A model generated the notes under the pieces. That model had not been told where the DNA came from. It searched no databases and saw nothing but the letters and a program-made list of their open reading frames with translations. Of a DNA stretch of 37,932 bases, positions 9,355 through 17,598 are shown piece after piece (within the stretch, counting starts at the first letter, position 1; every line of letters begins with the position of its first letter). Origin of the DNA: an uncultured Prochlorococcus sp. (GTDB taxonomy: Bacteria; Cyanobacteriota; Cyanobacteriia; PCC-6307; Cyanobiaceae); NCBI GenBank assembly GCA_902600395.1, contig CACKJL010000003.1, positions 1 to 37,932 of the forward strand, read 5' to 3'. The translations under genes were made by a program, and so were the position numbers.

Positions 9355-9657
9355 ATGAAAAAATTAATAGCCTTGATTTTATTTCCATTTCTTTTCATAC
9401 CATTTGGGGCAAAAGCAAATGATAATTTTTCCGTTGAGATAGAAGCGCTTACACTAGTTATGGATCAATATAAGGAAGATATTGAATCAAGTGATGCATT
9501 AGATGTAAAAGACAAAAAGCCAAGTTACATGGCTCTCAAACAAGACGAATGCAATGCCACTGTTGAAGTTACAGAAAAAACAGGATTAGAGGTAGTAAAT
9601 ACTGAATCTTTCGATGTAAATGTCTGCTTGAAAGAAATCTATAAAGTAATCAACTAA
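9355..9657 (+). CDS. secreted small hypothetical protein, 100 aa
   Basis: Begins with a clear signal peptide (MKKLIALILFPFLFIPFGAKA, cleavage likely after residue 21). The mature domain is acidic, about 79 residues, and contains two cysteines (DECNATVEV and NVCLKE) that could form a disulphide. Probably periplasmic. No known family recognised. It is preceded by about 200 bases with no gene and followed by a hairpin. Confidence 0.65.
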   Translation: MKKLIALILFPFLFIPFGAKANDNFSVEIEALTLVMDQYKEDIESSDALDVKDKKPSYMALKQDECNATVEVTEKTGLEVVNTESFDVNVCLKEIYKVIN

Positions 9658-9699
9658 ATAAGCAGATTATAAAAATATAATAAAAACAAACAAATTAAA

Positions 9700-9804
9700 G
9701 AGGTCTTTTACTTAAAGAAGGTAAGACCTCGAGACCTAACAGAAAACTTTGGAACGGGTTCTGCATACCCAATTAATAACGACATTGGAATTGTAGAGGT
9801 GTAA
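9700..9804 (+). other. short open frame without a start codon, with a hairpin at its 5' end
   Basis: This frame reads as protein-like sequence (RPRDLTENFGTG, then SAYPINNDIGIVEV) up to a TAA at 9802-9804, but no ATG, GTG or TTG lies in frame upstream before non-coding sequence. GAGGTCTT (9700-9707) and AAGACCTC form a perfect 8-bp hairpin within it. It could be the 3' remnant of a decayed gene, a gene with a rare start codon such as ATT, or chance. I do not recognise the peptide. Confidence 0.25.
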
Positions 9805-9839
9805 TTAAAAGTACAAAACCAAAATTATTTTTTAAAAAA

Positions 9840-9986
9840 TTATTTCTTCTTTGATAAAGTTTGTGATTCTTCTCTAGACATTAAAGCTTCAATTTGAGCA
9901 AGAACTTTTTGAAGTTCATCCGTTTTTGTAAGAGATGCTTCTGCTACTTCTCTTAATTTTTCTAACTGTTCTTTAGTTTTATCCAT
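9840..9986 (-). CDS. 48-aa coiled-coil microprotein
   Basis: An ATG-started frame encoding a short, highly charged and helical protein with heptad-like spacing (KEQLEKLREVAEASL, then DELQKVLAQIEALM) and a basic tail ending in KKK. It is likely a small coiled coil that oligomerises or binds a partner. It lies 10 bases downstream of another short reverse-strand ORF (9997-10152), so the two may be co-transcribed. The regular amphipathic composition makes chance unlikely, but no family is recognised. Confidence 0.5.
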   Translation of the reverse strand: MDKTKEQLEKLREVAEASLTKTDELQKVLAQIEALMSREESQTLSKKK

Positions 9987-9996
9987 GATAAATAAA

Positions 9997-10152
9997 TTAG
10001 AAATTAACCACTTTTAAAAATGGTTTTAATACAGATTTTTCACTCCCACACAAACTCATATTCTCTCTTTTTTTTATAAAGTCAAATAAATTTCCATTTA
10101 ATAAGGTTTTATGAGGACTTCCAATTAATTCTTTGTTTATTATTGAAACCAT
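9997..10152 (-). CDS. 51-aa hypothetical microprotein
   Basis: An ATG start preceded by AGGGAA at about 6 bases on the minus strand, a better ribosome site than most genes here have. The protein is basic (SPHKTLLNGN, FDFIKKREN, VLKPFLKVV) and has no membrane helix and no motif I recognise. It probably forms a two-gene unit with the 48-aa ORF that follows at 9840-9986. Confidence 0.4.
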   Translation of the reverse strand: MVSIINKELIGSPHKTLLNGNLFDFIKKRENMSLCGSEKSVLKPFLKVVNF

Positions 10153-10181
10153 AAGAATTCCCTCAATAAAAAACTTTTAAA

Positions 10182-10271
10182 TTATGAAGTAAATACAGGC
10201 AATCCTATTGTTGCAGTTGTTATGAGAGCCCCTGCAAAAATCAAGAAAGGTAGAAAAGGGTAGTTTTTCAA
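10182..10271 (-). CDS. possible 29-aa single-helix membrane peptide
   Basis: From a TTG, this frame encodes a peptide that is almost entirely one hydrophobic helix (YPFLPFLIFAGALITTATIG, then LPVFTS). The same frame is open further upstream without an ATG. No Shine-Dalgarno is visible. Small one-helix peptides of this size occur in photosystem and cytochrome b6f complexes, but it matches none that I know. It sits downstream of pstB on the same strand. Confidence 0.25.
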   Translation of the reverse strand: MKNYPFLPFLIFAGALITTATIGLPVFTS

Positions 10272-10378
10272 AAATAGATTTACTAATTCGAAATAACTAT
10301 ATAGGTATTTATACTGTTTGTCTACCCCTAAGCTTTCTTGAAAGTAAAAATATTTCTTTTAAAGGTATAAATATAACA

Positions 10379-11188
10379 TCAACCAAATTTACCAGATATG
10401 TATTCCTGAGTGGTTTTTTCTTTGGGAGAATTAAAAATTTTCTTAGTTGAGTTAAATTCTGCGAGATAACCAACTTTCCCTCCATCTCCATCTTCATATT
10501 CAATAGCATTAAAAAATGCAGTCATATCACTAACTCTTAATGCCTGTTGCATATTATGAGTAACGATAATTATTGTGTAATTCTTCTTAAGTTCGTGCAT
10601 CGTCTCTTCTATTTTCAAAGTAGAGATAGGATCCAAAGCTGAGCATGGCTCATCCATGAGAATTATTTCAGGTTCAATTGCGATGGTTCGAGCAATACAT
10701 AATCTTTGTTGTTGTCCGCCAGATAAGGAGTAACCACTATCATTTAATTTATCCTTACATTCGTCCCATAAAGCAGCTTTTCTAAGTGAACTCTCCACTA
10801 ATTCATCCATATCTCCCGTAAAGCCATTAATTCTTGCTCCAAATGCAATATTTTCATAAATAGATTTAGGAAAAGGATTAGGTTGTTGAAAAACCATCCC
10901 AATTCTTCTTCTCACCTCAACTGGATCTACTCTTTTGTCGTAAATATTGGTTCCATCAAAAAGAACTGTTCCTTTCAAGGAACAATTAGGAATTAGATCA
11001 TTCATCCTATTTAAAGATCTAAGAACCGTTGATTTTCCGCAACCAGAAGGGCCAATAAGAGAAGTTATATTTCCTTTTTTAAAATTACAAAAAACATTCC
11101 TTACTGCTTCAAAGGTTCCATAGCTAATTGAGACATTCTCAAGAGATAAAATGATATTTTTTGGTATTTTTTTATTAGTTTTAATCAT
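10379..11188 (-). CDS. pstB: phosphate ABC transporter ATP-binding protein PstB
   Basis: 269 residues with a full ABC ATPase motif set: Walker A GPSGCGKST (46-54), Q-loop FQQPNPFP (about 100-107), signature LSGGQQQR (155-162), Walker B LMDEP (177-181), and the switch histidine in THN. The QQPNPFPKS segment and the ending EYISGKFG are typical of PstB. It powers high-affinity phosphate import with PstA and PstC. The start abuts the pstA stop with no spacing (TAAATG). Last gene of the minus-strand pstSCAB operon. Confidence 0.97.
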   Translation of the reverse strand: MIKTNKKIPKNIILSLENVSISYGTFEAVRNVFCNFKKGNITSLIGPSGCGKSTVLRSLNRMNDLIPNCSLKGTVLFDGTNIYDKRVDPVEVRRRIGMVFQQPNPFPKSIYENIAFGARINGFTGDMDELVESSLRKAALWDECKDKLNDSGYSLSGGQQQRLCIARTIAIEPEIILMDEPCSALDPISTLKIEETMHELKKNYTIIIVTHNMQQALRVSDMTAFFNAIEYEDGDGGKVGYLAEFNSTKKIFNSPKEKTTQEYISGKFG

Positions 11189-12082
11189 TTATACTCTCTT
11201 TGTTTTCTCAGTGAAAGAAGCTAATATCCTTGAAAATATATTTACTGATAGTATCGACAAAACAAGAATAAAGGAAGCTGCCCAGGCTAATTTATTTTGA
11301 GCATCATAAGGTTCAAGGGCAAAGTTGTATATCAATACCGCCAAAGAACCCATCTCGTAAAACAAGTCTCCAAAGCCTGTTATGTAGTAATAAGAGAATA
11401 AAGCCGTAAAGATCAAGGGGGCTGTTTCACCTGCAGCTCTTGCGATACCAAGTACAACGCCAGTAGCAATAGACCTAAAGGCAGAGGGCAAAGTAACTTT
11501 CAATATGGTTGTATACATACTTGCTCCAACACCAAGAGACGCATATCTTAATTCGTTAGGAACTAACTTTAAACCTTCATCAGTCGTCTTAATTACAGTA
11601 GGCAACATCAATATTGAAAGTGCCATACCTCCTGCCAAACCACTATACATACTTCCAAACAAAATTTTTGTTGAGACAATCAAGGCATAAATAAAGACAC
11701 CCGCAATTATTGAGGGGACTCCCGCCAGAACATTAACTCCGAATCTTATAAATCTTGAAAATGCACCGCCTTTAGAATATTCTGCAAGATATATTCCACC
11801 GCCAACACCTACTGGTATTGCAATTATTGAAGCAATGGTAGTTATTATTAATGTTCCGATCAATGCAGGATTAATACCTCCTGCATCTAAATCATCTCCA
11901 GGGGGATTTGGTTCTAAAGTAAATAGTTCTGGTGTAATTTGAGATCCACCTTTGATGAGAATATAAGTCACTAGAAAAATCAAAGGAAGTATTGCGATCA
12001 ATGCACAAATTACGGATAAAGAAGTAAAGAATTTATCTCCTATATTTCTTGATAATCTTTTCTGGTAATAAAGTGAATTCAT
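11189..12082 (-). CDS. pstA: phosphate ABC transporter permease PstA
   Basis: 297 residues with about six transmembrane helices. The conserved inner-membrane transporter loop that docks on the ATPase is visible as LRYASLGVGASMYTTILKVTLP (about residues 178-199), and IARAAGETAPLIFTA is typical of PstA. It forms the membrane channel with PstC. It lies six bases after pstC and directly abuts pstB, so the three are one transcription unit. Confidence 0.95.
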   Translation of the reverse strand: MNSLYYQKRLSRNIGDKFFTSLSVICALIAILPLIFLVTYILIKGGSQITPELFTLEPNPPGDDLDAGGINPALIGTLIITTIASIIAIPVGVGGGIYLAEYSKGGAFSRFIRFGVNVLAGVPSIIAGVFIYALIVSTKILFGSMYSGLAGGMALSILMLPTVIKTTDEGLKLVPNELRYASLGVGASMYTTILKVTLPSAFRSIATGVVLGIARAAGETAPLIFTALFSYYYITGFGDLFYEMGSLAVLIYNFALEPYDAQNKLAWAASFILVLSILSVNIFSRILASFTEKTKRV

Positions 12083-12088
12083 AATTAT

Positions 12089-13036
12089 CTAGTATTTGAG
12101 ACTGAATTTCTTAACCAGCCACTGTGCAAAGATATTGACCACTAACGACAGGATCATCAATACAAAAGCCGCATAAAAGAGTGATGAGACCTGACTTCCA
12201 TCAGCTTCACCAAATTGATTTGCAAGCATTGAAGAAATAGTATATCCAGGAGATAATAGAGACCAACTAAATGCATTCGAATTACCAATAATCATTGTGA
12301 CAGCCATTGTTTCACCCATTGCCCTACCTAAAGCCAATAGAACACCTGCCATAATTCCTGATAACGCTGCTGGCAAAATCACTGAAAATATTGTTTTCCA
12401 TCTACTTGCTCCAATTCCATAGGCTGCATTTCTAAGCTTTTTAGGAACTTGATTAAGTGAATCTCTTGCAATAGAGGTCACTATTGGCAAAAGCATTACA
12501 ACTAAAATCAATATTGCTAACAAGGAATTCCTGCCTGTAGGTTCTGTACTAAATAAAGGTATCCAACCAAAGAAATTATGTAAAAAGACAAAAAAGGCTC
12601 TAAAAAAAGGTTCCATTACAAATATTGCCCAAAGTCCTAATACAACTGAAGGAATAGCTGCTAATAATTCAACAAAAGAACCTATTATTTCTCTAAAAAC
12701 TTTTGGAACAAAGTCCTCAGTAATAAATATTGCAGTTCCAACTCCCAAAGGAATAGTTATTAATAACGAAAGAAATGAAGTTACCAATGTGCCATAAATT
12801 GCAGTAAAAGCTCCGTATTCATCTTTTACTGGGTTCCATTCAGAGGTTACTAAAAACTTCAAGCCATACCTTGAAAAGGATTCAAATGACTGAAAAAAGA
12901 CTACTAAAATAATTCCTAAAAGTATTATTGCTACGAAACTAGACAAGACTAGAGCAGTATTCTTAAAGATAATATCTATATTTTTTTCGATACCGAATCT
13001 TTTACGATTCTTGAAAAGAGTTAATTTCTCTTCCAT
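12089..13036 (-). CDS. pstC: phosphate ABC transporter permease PstC
   Basis: 315 residues with six or more transmembrane helices. The EAA-type loop is LRNAAYGIGASRWKTIFSVILP, followed by the PstC hallmark LGRAMGETMAVTMIIGN. It has a longer N-terminal cytoplasmic stretch and first helix than PstA, as is normal for PstC. It pairs with PstA as the phosphate channel. The gap of about 105 bases to pstS upstream could hold a processing site or attenuator that lowers permease expression relative to the binding protein; no clear hairpin is visible. Confidence 0.95.
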   Translation of the reverse strand: MEEKLTLFKNRKRFGIEKNIDIIFKNTALVLSSFVAIILLGIILVVFFQSFESFSRYGLKFLVTSEWNPVKDEYGAFTAIYGTLVTSFLSLLITIPLGVGTAIFITEDFVPKVFREIIGSFVELLAAIPSVVLGLWAIFVMEPFFRAFFVFLHNFFGWIPLFSTEPTGRNSLLAILILVVMLLPIVTSIARDSLNQVPKKLRNAAYGIGASRWKTIFSVILPAALSGIMAGVLLALGRAMGETMAVTMIIGNSNAFSWSLLSPGYTISSMLANQFGEADGSQVSSLFYAAFVLMILSLVVNIFAQWLVKKFSLKY

Positions 13037-13141
13037 TAAAAAAAGAATATCTCTATAAATCTACTACCAAATGTCGTAAAAGACTTTAAGAGGACTTAAA
13101 GGTATATGAAAGTCATGATAATTTGACATCTATTAAAAAAT

Positions 13142-14113
13142 TTAACTACCTATTTTTTCAACGGCAGCTCTTGATTTTAAAAGGATATTTCCTTTTAAGG
13201 GGATAAATCCAAGGGATGAAGCCTTATCTTGATACTCATCACTTAACAATGTATTAAAGGCTTGTTTGATTGCTTTAGTATTTCTACCATTACCTTTTTC
13301 GTAAGCAAGTATCCATGTCAATGAAGCTATAGGGTACGCTCCTTTTGCTGTTGGATTAGGATTTTTACCTGCAAGATTTTCATCTAACGTAATACCATTA
13401 AGAGCCTTAGCTCCTGCTTCTGCAGATGGTTTTAGAAACTCCCCTGAAAGATTTTGAAGTGCAGCAGCCTTAACATTACCTTTAATATATGACTGATTTA
13501 CATACCCAATTGCTCCTGGAGTGTTTTGAATTACACCTGCAACACCAGAATTACCCTTAGCACCAACACCTGCTGGCCACTTAACTGATTTACCAGTACC
13601 AAGATTCCAAGTTTTAGAAAAAGCCTCCATAGAATTTGTAAAAGCTTTAGTAGTTCCTGAACCATCAGAACGATGTGTCCAAGTTAACTTTCCTGATTTA
13701 CAGCCTAATTCTTTCCAGTTTTTAACCATACCCATTGCAACTCGTACTGCTTGCTCTTGAGTAAGTTTCAAATCGCAATCATAGTTATAACCAAAGGCAA
13801 TAGTTCCTCCAACTATAGGAATCTGTACTAAGCCTCTTGATACCTTTTCTATATCCTTAGCCTTCATAGGATCATCAGAAGCACCAAAATTTACTGTTTC
13901 ATCTATAAAGGCTTTTCTGCCAGAACCAGAACCTACTGCTTGATAGTTAACTCTTGGTCCACCTGATTTGGCTAAGTCAAAAAACCACCTAGTATAAATT
14001 TTCGAGGGAAATGTAGCACCTGCTCCGCTCAATCTTTTTGAAGCAATCGCTTCTTGAGAGAGAACTAATGAGATAGCAGAAGAAAAAACAAGGATTTTTT
14101 TAAAAATACCCAC
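13142..14113 (-). CDS. pstS: periplasmic phosphate-binding protein PstS
   Basis: 323 residues with an N-terminal signal peptide (about 1-24, ending SQEAIA). The mature protein starts with LSGAGATFPSKIYTRWF and contains the phosphate-contacting segments YQAVGSGSGRKAFI, FGASDDPM and HRSDGSGTTKAF. It captures orthophosphate in the periplasm and hands it to PstCA. The start is GTG at 14113; the signal peptide would be lost with any later start. First gene of pstSCAB. In marine cyanobacteria this gene is usually induced by phosphate starvation through PhoB, but no phoB or phoR is in the window. Confidence 0.97.
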   Translation of the reverse strand: MGIFKKILVFSSAISLVLSQEAIASKRLSGAGATFPSKIYTRWFFDLAKSGGPRVNYQAVGSGSGRKAFIDETVNFGASDDPMKAKDIEKVSRGLVQIPIVGGTIAFGYNYDCDLKLTQEQAVRVAMGMVKNWKELGCKSGKLTWTHRSDGSGTTKAFTNSMEAFSKTWNLGTGKSVKWPAGVGAKGNSGVAGVIQNTPGAIGYVNQSYIKGNVKAAALQNLSGEFLKPSAEAGAKALNGITLDENLAGKNPNPTAKGAYPIASLTWILAYEKGNGRNTKAIKQAFNTLLSDEYQDKASSLGFIPLKGNILLKSRAAVEKIGS

Positions 14114-14138
14114 TTTGTAATGAGAAATGAGTCCGTTT

Positions 14139-14144
14139 AATATA
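14139..14144 (-). promoter_or_regulatory. candidate -10 box of pstS
   Basis: TATATT on the minus strand, 25 bases upstream of the pstS GTG. Upstream of it is TTAATTACC and then TGGTTG, which only loosely resembles the TTAACC-type half-sites of cyanobacterial Pho boxes, and no good -35 is visible. A missing -35 would fit an activator-dependent promoter, but the Pho box is not convincing by eye. Confidence 0.25.
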
Positions 14145-14279
14145 AATTACAACCATGAGGTAATTAAAAATTTAAAGATATATAAATCAAATTATTTTGA
14201 TATATAAAATTATTATGTATATATCGGCATTAAGAGCTCAGCTAGCAATTTAAATTTCAATTAAATATCAACTCTTTAT

Positions 14280-14648
14280 TTAGAATTTAATTTTTGTTTT
14301 TACTCTGTTTTTATTTTGAGATTTGAATTCAAAAATTCCAGTATCAGTAAATATTGTCAATTCATCTCCAGATGTTTCTTCAATTGAAATTCCTTCAGAC
14401 TCTAAATTCTTAACATATACATTACCAATAAGTTTTAGAGATTTATCATCCTTGCCAAAAGAAAGCTTGTCAGAATAAGCCTCAAAATTACCACTATTGC
14501 TCTTAATGACTACATTTCCCTTAGCCTCTAAATCACCTTCTAAAGTATTTATTTGAGAATCAGATGTAATTGTGTAATTAGTTAATTGCTCAGCAAAAGA
14601 AAATTCAGTTAATAGAAATAAAAACGATGCAAAAAATAAGCTTTTCAT
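14280..14648 (-). CDS. OstA/LptA-like periplasmic protein, 122 aa
   Basis: Signal peptide (MKSLFFASFLFLLTEFSFA) followed by a short beta-rich domain with the repeating pattern of the OstA/LptA fold: SQINTLEGDLEAKGNVVIKS, then SDKLSFGKDDKSLKLIGNVYVK. Proteins of this fold form the periplasmic bridge that carries lipopolysaccharide to the outer membrane. At about 100 mature residues it is shorter than E. coli LptA but within the range of single-domain versions. It begins directly after the stop of the cytochrome gene, so the two form a pair. Confidence 0.55.
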   Translation of the reverse strand: MKSLFFASFLFLLTEFSFAEQLTNYTITSDSQINTLEGDLEAKGNVVIKSNSGNFEAYSDKLSFGKDDKSLKLIGNVYVKNLESEGISIEETSGDELTIFTDTGIFEFKSQNKNRVKTKIKF

Positions 14649-15002
14649 TTACTCCCAACCCTTCTCTGCATTTTGAATAATCCATTGTGCAAGAACCTTA
14701 TCCTCTCCATCCTTCAATTTATTTTTATAACCTTTCATAAAACCAATCCCATCATTAGCAATTATTGTTATTGAATTTACATCTGCTATTCCTCTTTTTT
14801 CAAGGTCGGAAAGTTTTAATGATTTAGATCCTTTGAGAACGACTGATCCACCTTTTACATGGCAGCCTGAGCAAACATTTCTAAAAATAGTTTCTCCATC
14901 TCTAATATCAGAAGCCATTAGATATCTATTTTGCAAGGAGGTTTGAAAAATAATTATTAAAGTTATTGCAGGAATTACAATTAGAAATTTAAATATTTTC
15001 AT
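14649..15002 (-). CDS. cytochrome c6-family c-type cytochrome
   Basis: Signal peptide or membrane anchor (MKIFKFLIVIPAITLIIIFQ) followed by a class I cytochrome c domain. The heme-binding motif is CSGCH, then GGSVVLKGSKSLKLSDLEKRG, GIGFMKGYKNKL with the probable axial methionine, and the c6-type ending AQWIIQNAEKGW. Such proteins are lumenal electron carriers between cytochrome b6f and photosystem I, or c6-like variants (c6C) of unclear role; the GG-VV-KG-KSLK segment resembles the c6C group. I chose the ATG at 15002; a longer TTG frame reaches 15020, but GGGTGA sits correctly for the ATG. It abuts the OstA-like gene. Confidence 0.8.
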   Translation of the reverse strand: MKIFKFLIVIPAITLIIIFQTSLQNRYLMASDIRDGETIFRNVCSGCHVKGGSVVLKGSKSLKLSDLEKRGIADVNSITIIANDGIGFMKGYKNKLKDGEDKVLAQWIIQNAEKGWE

Positions 15003-15056
15003 TTGATTTATTTCACCCAAAATTAATTTAGCAATTAATTCTGAATCTCGATCTAT

Positions 15057-16112
15057 CTATTTTAATAACTCTACTGCTACGACAAGATTACCTAATAATC
15101 CGTTCAAAATATTTAGTTGTTCTTTACTACCAAATGCTATTAATACCTGACCTGGCTGAAGGATGAAATTACCTCCAGGATTAGTGAACAACTTTTCATT
15201 TTCTTTAATGGCTAATATTTTTGCACCACTCTTTTTGCCTATTCCAAGTTCAGAAAGTGATCTTTTCTCTGCTGTTTCAAAAAGACTAATATCATTACTT
15301 AATTCAAATTCTTCAATTTCACATTCACTTCCTGCTAGAAGATCTAGAAAATCAATGGCAATTGGTCTTAAAGCCATTGATGCCATTGCTCTTCCCGCAG
15401 CGATATAAGGGCTTACAACTATACTTGCTCCAGCTAATCTCAATTTACTTGCAGCTTCTTCAGTGCCTGCTCTTGCTATTACTCTTATAGAACTTCTTAT
15501 TCCTTTAGCACTTAAAACCACATATAAATTTGCAGCATCATTGGGCAAAGTAACAACCAAACTTTTGCATTTTTCTAATCCTGCCAGTTTTAACGTCTCA
15601 TCAAGAGTTGCATCAGCACAAAGCACCTCTAAACCATTTTCTTCAGCAATCTTTTTTCTATCTTCATCGCTCTCAACAACAATAATTGGAATATTTTGCG
15701 TTTTTATTTGGTTAGATATTTCCTGACCTACCCTCCCATATCCGCACAAAATTACATGATTTTCCATTTTTCTAAGAAGTCTTTTAAAACGTAATTCGTT
15801 TACTCTTTGAAAATAGCCGGATTCGAATAATCTAACAGCTTTTTGAAAGGTAAATTGAATAAAGATCAATCCGCCAACGATTACTAAAACAGTTACGATC
15901 CTGCCTTCAGGACTTAGAGGTTGAACTTCTCCAAAACCAATTGTGGTTATTGTAATCAGAACCATCCATAAGCAATCACTCCATTCCCATCCCTCTGTTA
16001 TTCGATAGCCAATTGCACCTAAAAAAAACAGAAAGAATAAAGAATAAATAAGACCAAACCAAGGCCTTAAATAGTCTTTAATAAAATAGAACTCAAATAA
16101 TCTAAGCTTCAT
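15057..16112 (-). CDS. potassium channel with TrkA-N/TrkA-C (RCK) domains
   Basis: 351 residues. The first 90 form a two-helix pore module with the K+ selectivity filter TITTIGFGE (about 54-62). A Rossmann-type RCK domain follows (NHVILCGYGRVGQEI from about 113; acidic residue at VVESDED), which binds nucleotide or ions and gates the channel. The C-terminal part (about 265-345) is a TrkA-C domain. Four subunits would form an inner-membrane K+ channel. Complete and typical in length. Its neighbours suggest no special role. Confidence 0.88.
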   Translation of the reverse strand: MKLRLFEFYFIKDYLRPWFGLIYSLFFLFFLGAIGYRITEGWEWSDCLWMVLITITTIGFGEVQPLSPEGRIVTVLVIVGGLIFIQFTFQKAVRLFESGYFQRVNELRFKRLLRKMENHVILCGYGRVGQEISNQIKTQNIPIIVVESDEDRKKIAEENGLEVLCADATLDETLKLAGLEKCKSLVVTLPNDAANLYVVLSAKGIRSSIRVIARAGTEEAASKLRLAGASIVVSPYIAAGRAMASMALRPIAIDFLDLLAGSECEIEEFELSNDISLFETAEKRSLSELGIGKKSGAKILAIKENEKLFTNPGGNFILQPGQVLIAFGSKEQLNILNGLLGNLVVAVELLK

Positions 16113-16295
16113 ATCCCTTATTATCGTTAACTATTCAGAAATTTCAAAAAATTTTTCTATTATGTTCCTAAAACTATTTATTTGTTTAAGTGAAATACAT
16201 ATTAAGCAGGATAATAATATTTATTTTCGTAGCTGTATGCATTAAACAAATGATTACTGTCTCAGGTCTTATTTAATAATTCATTGAAAATTAAT

Positions 16296-16427
16296 TCAAG
16301 GTTTTACTTGTACCGATTCAATAAGAAAATCAGAAGCTGTTTTTAACCAATCAGCTACTGTAAGACGAAGGTCCGGTTGAGAATATATAAGCGCGACAAT
16401 AATTCCAACTAAAATTATCTTTACCAT
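16296..16427 (-). CDS. 43-aa small membrane protein
   Basis: ATG-started. It begins with a hydrophobic segment (MVKIILVGIIVALIYS), followed by an amphipathic stretch (PDLRLTVADWLKTASDFLIE). I recall similar short proteins with the start LVGI-VALIYSQP in other cyanobacteria, but cannot name a family. Probably a one-helix inner or thylakoid membrane peptide. It lies between the K+ channel gene and the DUF1499 gene on the same strand. Confidence 0.55.
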   Translation of the reverse strand: MVKIILVGIIVALIYSQPDLRLTVADWLKTASDFLIESVQVKP

Positions 16428-16504
16428 GGCAATTCAAATATTCTTATGAATTAAAGCACAACTATTTAGTAAAAAGAACCTTAAATCTATAAAAAACAAA
16501 TTAA

Positions 16505-16897
16505 TTAAAATTTCTCTAATTGATTAAACAAGTATTCCACTCTTCTTAGATTAACGCCTAAATCTGATTGCCCTAATCTTGCTGCAGATCTTATCTGAAT
16601 AATTCCTTTAGATCTATCTACATAACTTCTTACATCAAGCTTTAAAATCTCAAGGTCATCAGGAAATCTAAAAATTAAGCTCCTACAAACACCTCTCCAA
16701 TAATTCCTTCCACTTTCGATGACTTCTGTACGAGGTAATCCTTCTGCTAGAGAGACAAGTTGAATGAACTTTTGATCAACATTTATTAGTTTCTTTTCTA
16801 TTAAGACACTATTTAATGGATTAGTTATTGGAGCAAGACCCTGAATGGAGGAAACCATATTTTTTAAAAACGATATAGATGTTCTAACTGATTTCAT
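16505..16897 (-). CDS. DUF1499-like protein, 130 aa
   Basis: The C-terminal two thirds match the DUF1499 pattern: a central segment with FPDDLEILKLDVRSYVD, then the signature IQIRSAARLGQSDLGVNLRRVEYL. DUF1499 proteins are found across cyanobacteria and plants and have no established function. It has one conserved-looking cysteine (RGVCRSL). The open frame extends two codons upstream to a TTG at 16903; I prefer the ATG at 16897, though neither has a clear ribosome site. Confidence 0.65.
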   Translation of the reverse strand: MKSVRTSISFLKNMVSSIQGLAPITNPLNSVLIEKKLINVDQKFIQLVSLAEGLPRTEVIESGRNYWRGVCRSLIFRFPDDLEILKLDVRSYVDRSKGIIQIRSAARLGQSDLGVNLRRVEYLFNQLEKF

Positions 16898-16980
16898 ACA
16901 CAAAGTGAGAGGGAAAAAGTAAAGAATTTTCCCATAAATTTGATCTCTTTATAAAGATTCCTTATTTTATGATCAAAATT

Positions 16981-17118
16981 CTAAAATTTGAGATTTTTAA
17001 TTGTTTTTTTTGATAGAGATGGTTGCCTACCTTCTTTACTAGTTAGTTTCCTAACCCATAAAAAAACTCCTACAAACAAAAATATTTCAACAATAATTCC
17101 AACCGATATTAGACTCAT
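16981..17118 (-). CDS. 45-aa single-helix membrane protein
   Basis: One N-terminal hydrophobic helix (SVGIIVEIFLFVGVFLWV) followed by a basic tail (RKLTSKEGRQPSLSKKTIKN), giving a likely N-out, C-in orientation. AGAGGA lies upstream of the ATG within the preceding ORF. The start overlaps the stop of the 30-aa ORF at 17115-17207 as ATGA, implying translational coupling. Family unknown. Confidence 0.55.
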   Translation of the reverse strand: MSLISVGIIVEIFLFVGVFLWVRKLTSKEGRQPSLSKKTIKNLKF

Positions 17119-17207
17119 TTTCTATCCTCTTTTTTCTTGTTGGTGCCCTCAATGTATGGCACAAGAATATTTAATAACCATTTTTTAAATGAATTTATCG
17201 ATTTCAT
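17115..17207 (-). CDS. 30-aa basic microprotein
   Basis: ATG-started, eight bases downstream of the stop of the gene at 17215, and sharing an ATGA overlap with the 45-aa ORF after it. The peptide is an amphipathic helix (KSINSFKKWLLNILVPYIEG) with a charged tail (KKKEDRK). Its position as a precise link between two other genes on the same strand is the main argument that it is translated. Confidence 0.4.
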   Translation of the reverse strand: MKSINSFKKWLLNILVPYIEGTNKKKEDRK

Positions 17208-17214
17208 AATCTAT

Positions 17215-17598
17215 TTACTTGCCTTTTCTCCACAAACTCCTCCCTTTAATGAGATCCTCTATATTTGGCCAAGCTGCTATTAATTCTTTAAGTGCCTTTC
17301 TATTAGGAGTATAGAAAACACATGACAATGCACTTATTACATAAAGTATGAACCATAACTTACTTTCTGAATAAGCTAAAAACAAAGAGAAAAGAAAACT
17401 TCCAATAAAGAAAAAGAAAAATGTCCTATTTAGTATTTCTAATGGGGTTCTTTTAAGTCTGTAAAATTTAATCTTTTTAATATCTTCTACAGTATCTTTC
17501 TGAAATTTACTTTCGTACGAATTAATTATTTCTTCTTCTAGAACTTTTTCATACTCTAAATTATCAATTGGATCGCTTTGATCCTTTTTATTTATCAT
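17215..17598 (-). CDS. two-helix membrane protein, about 127 aa
   Basis: An acidic N-terminal cytoplasmic region (about 1-60) is followed by two adjacent hydrophobic segments (TFFFFFIGSFLFSLFLAY and LWFILYVISALSCVFYT) and a short tail with AAWPNIEDLIKGRSLWRKGK. The open frame reaches ATG 17655, but the first 19 residues there are atypical, so I chose the ATG at 17598. No family recognised. First gene of a likely three-gene unit with the 30-aa and 45-aa ORFs. Confidence 0.55.
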   Translation of the reverse strand: MINKKDQSDPIDNLEYEKVLEEEIINSYESKFQKDTVEDIKKIKFYRLKRTPLEILNRTFFFFFIGSFLFSLFLAYSESKLWFILYVISALSCVFYTPNRKALKELIAAWPNIEDLIKGRSLWRKGK

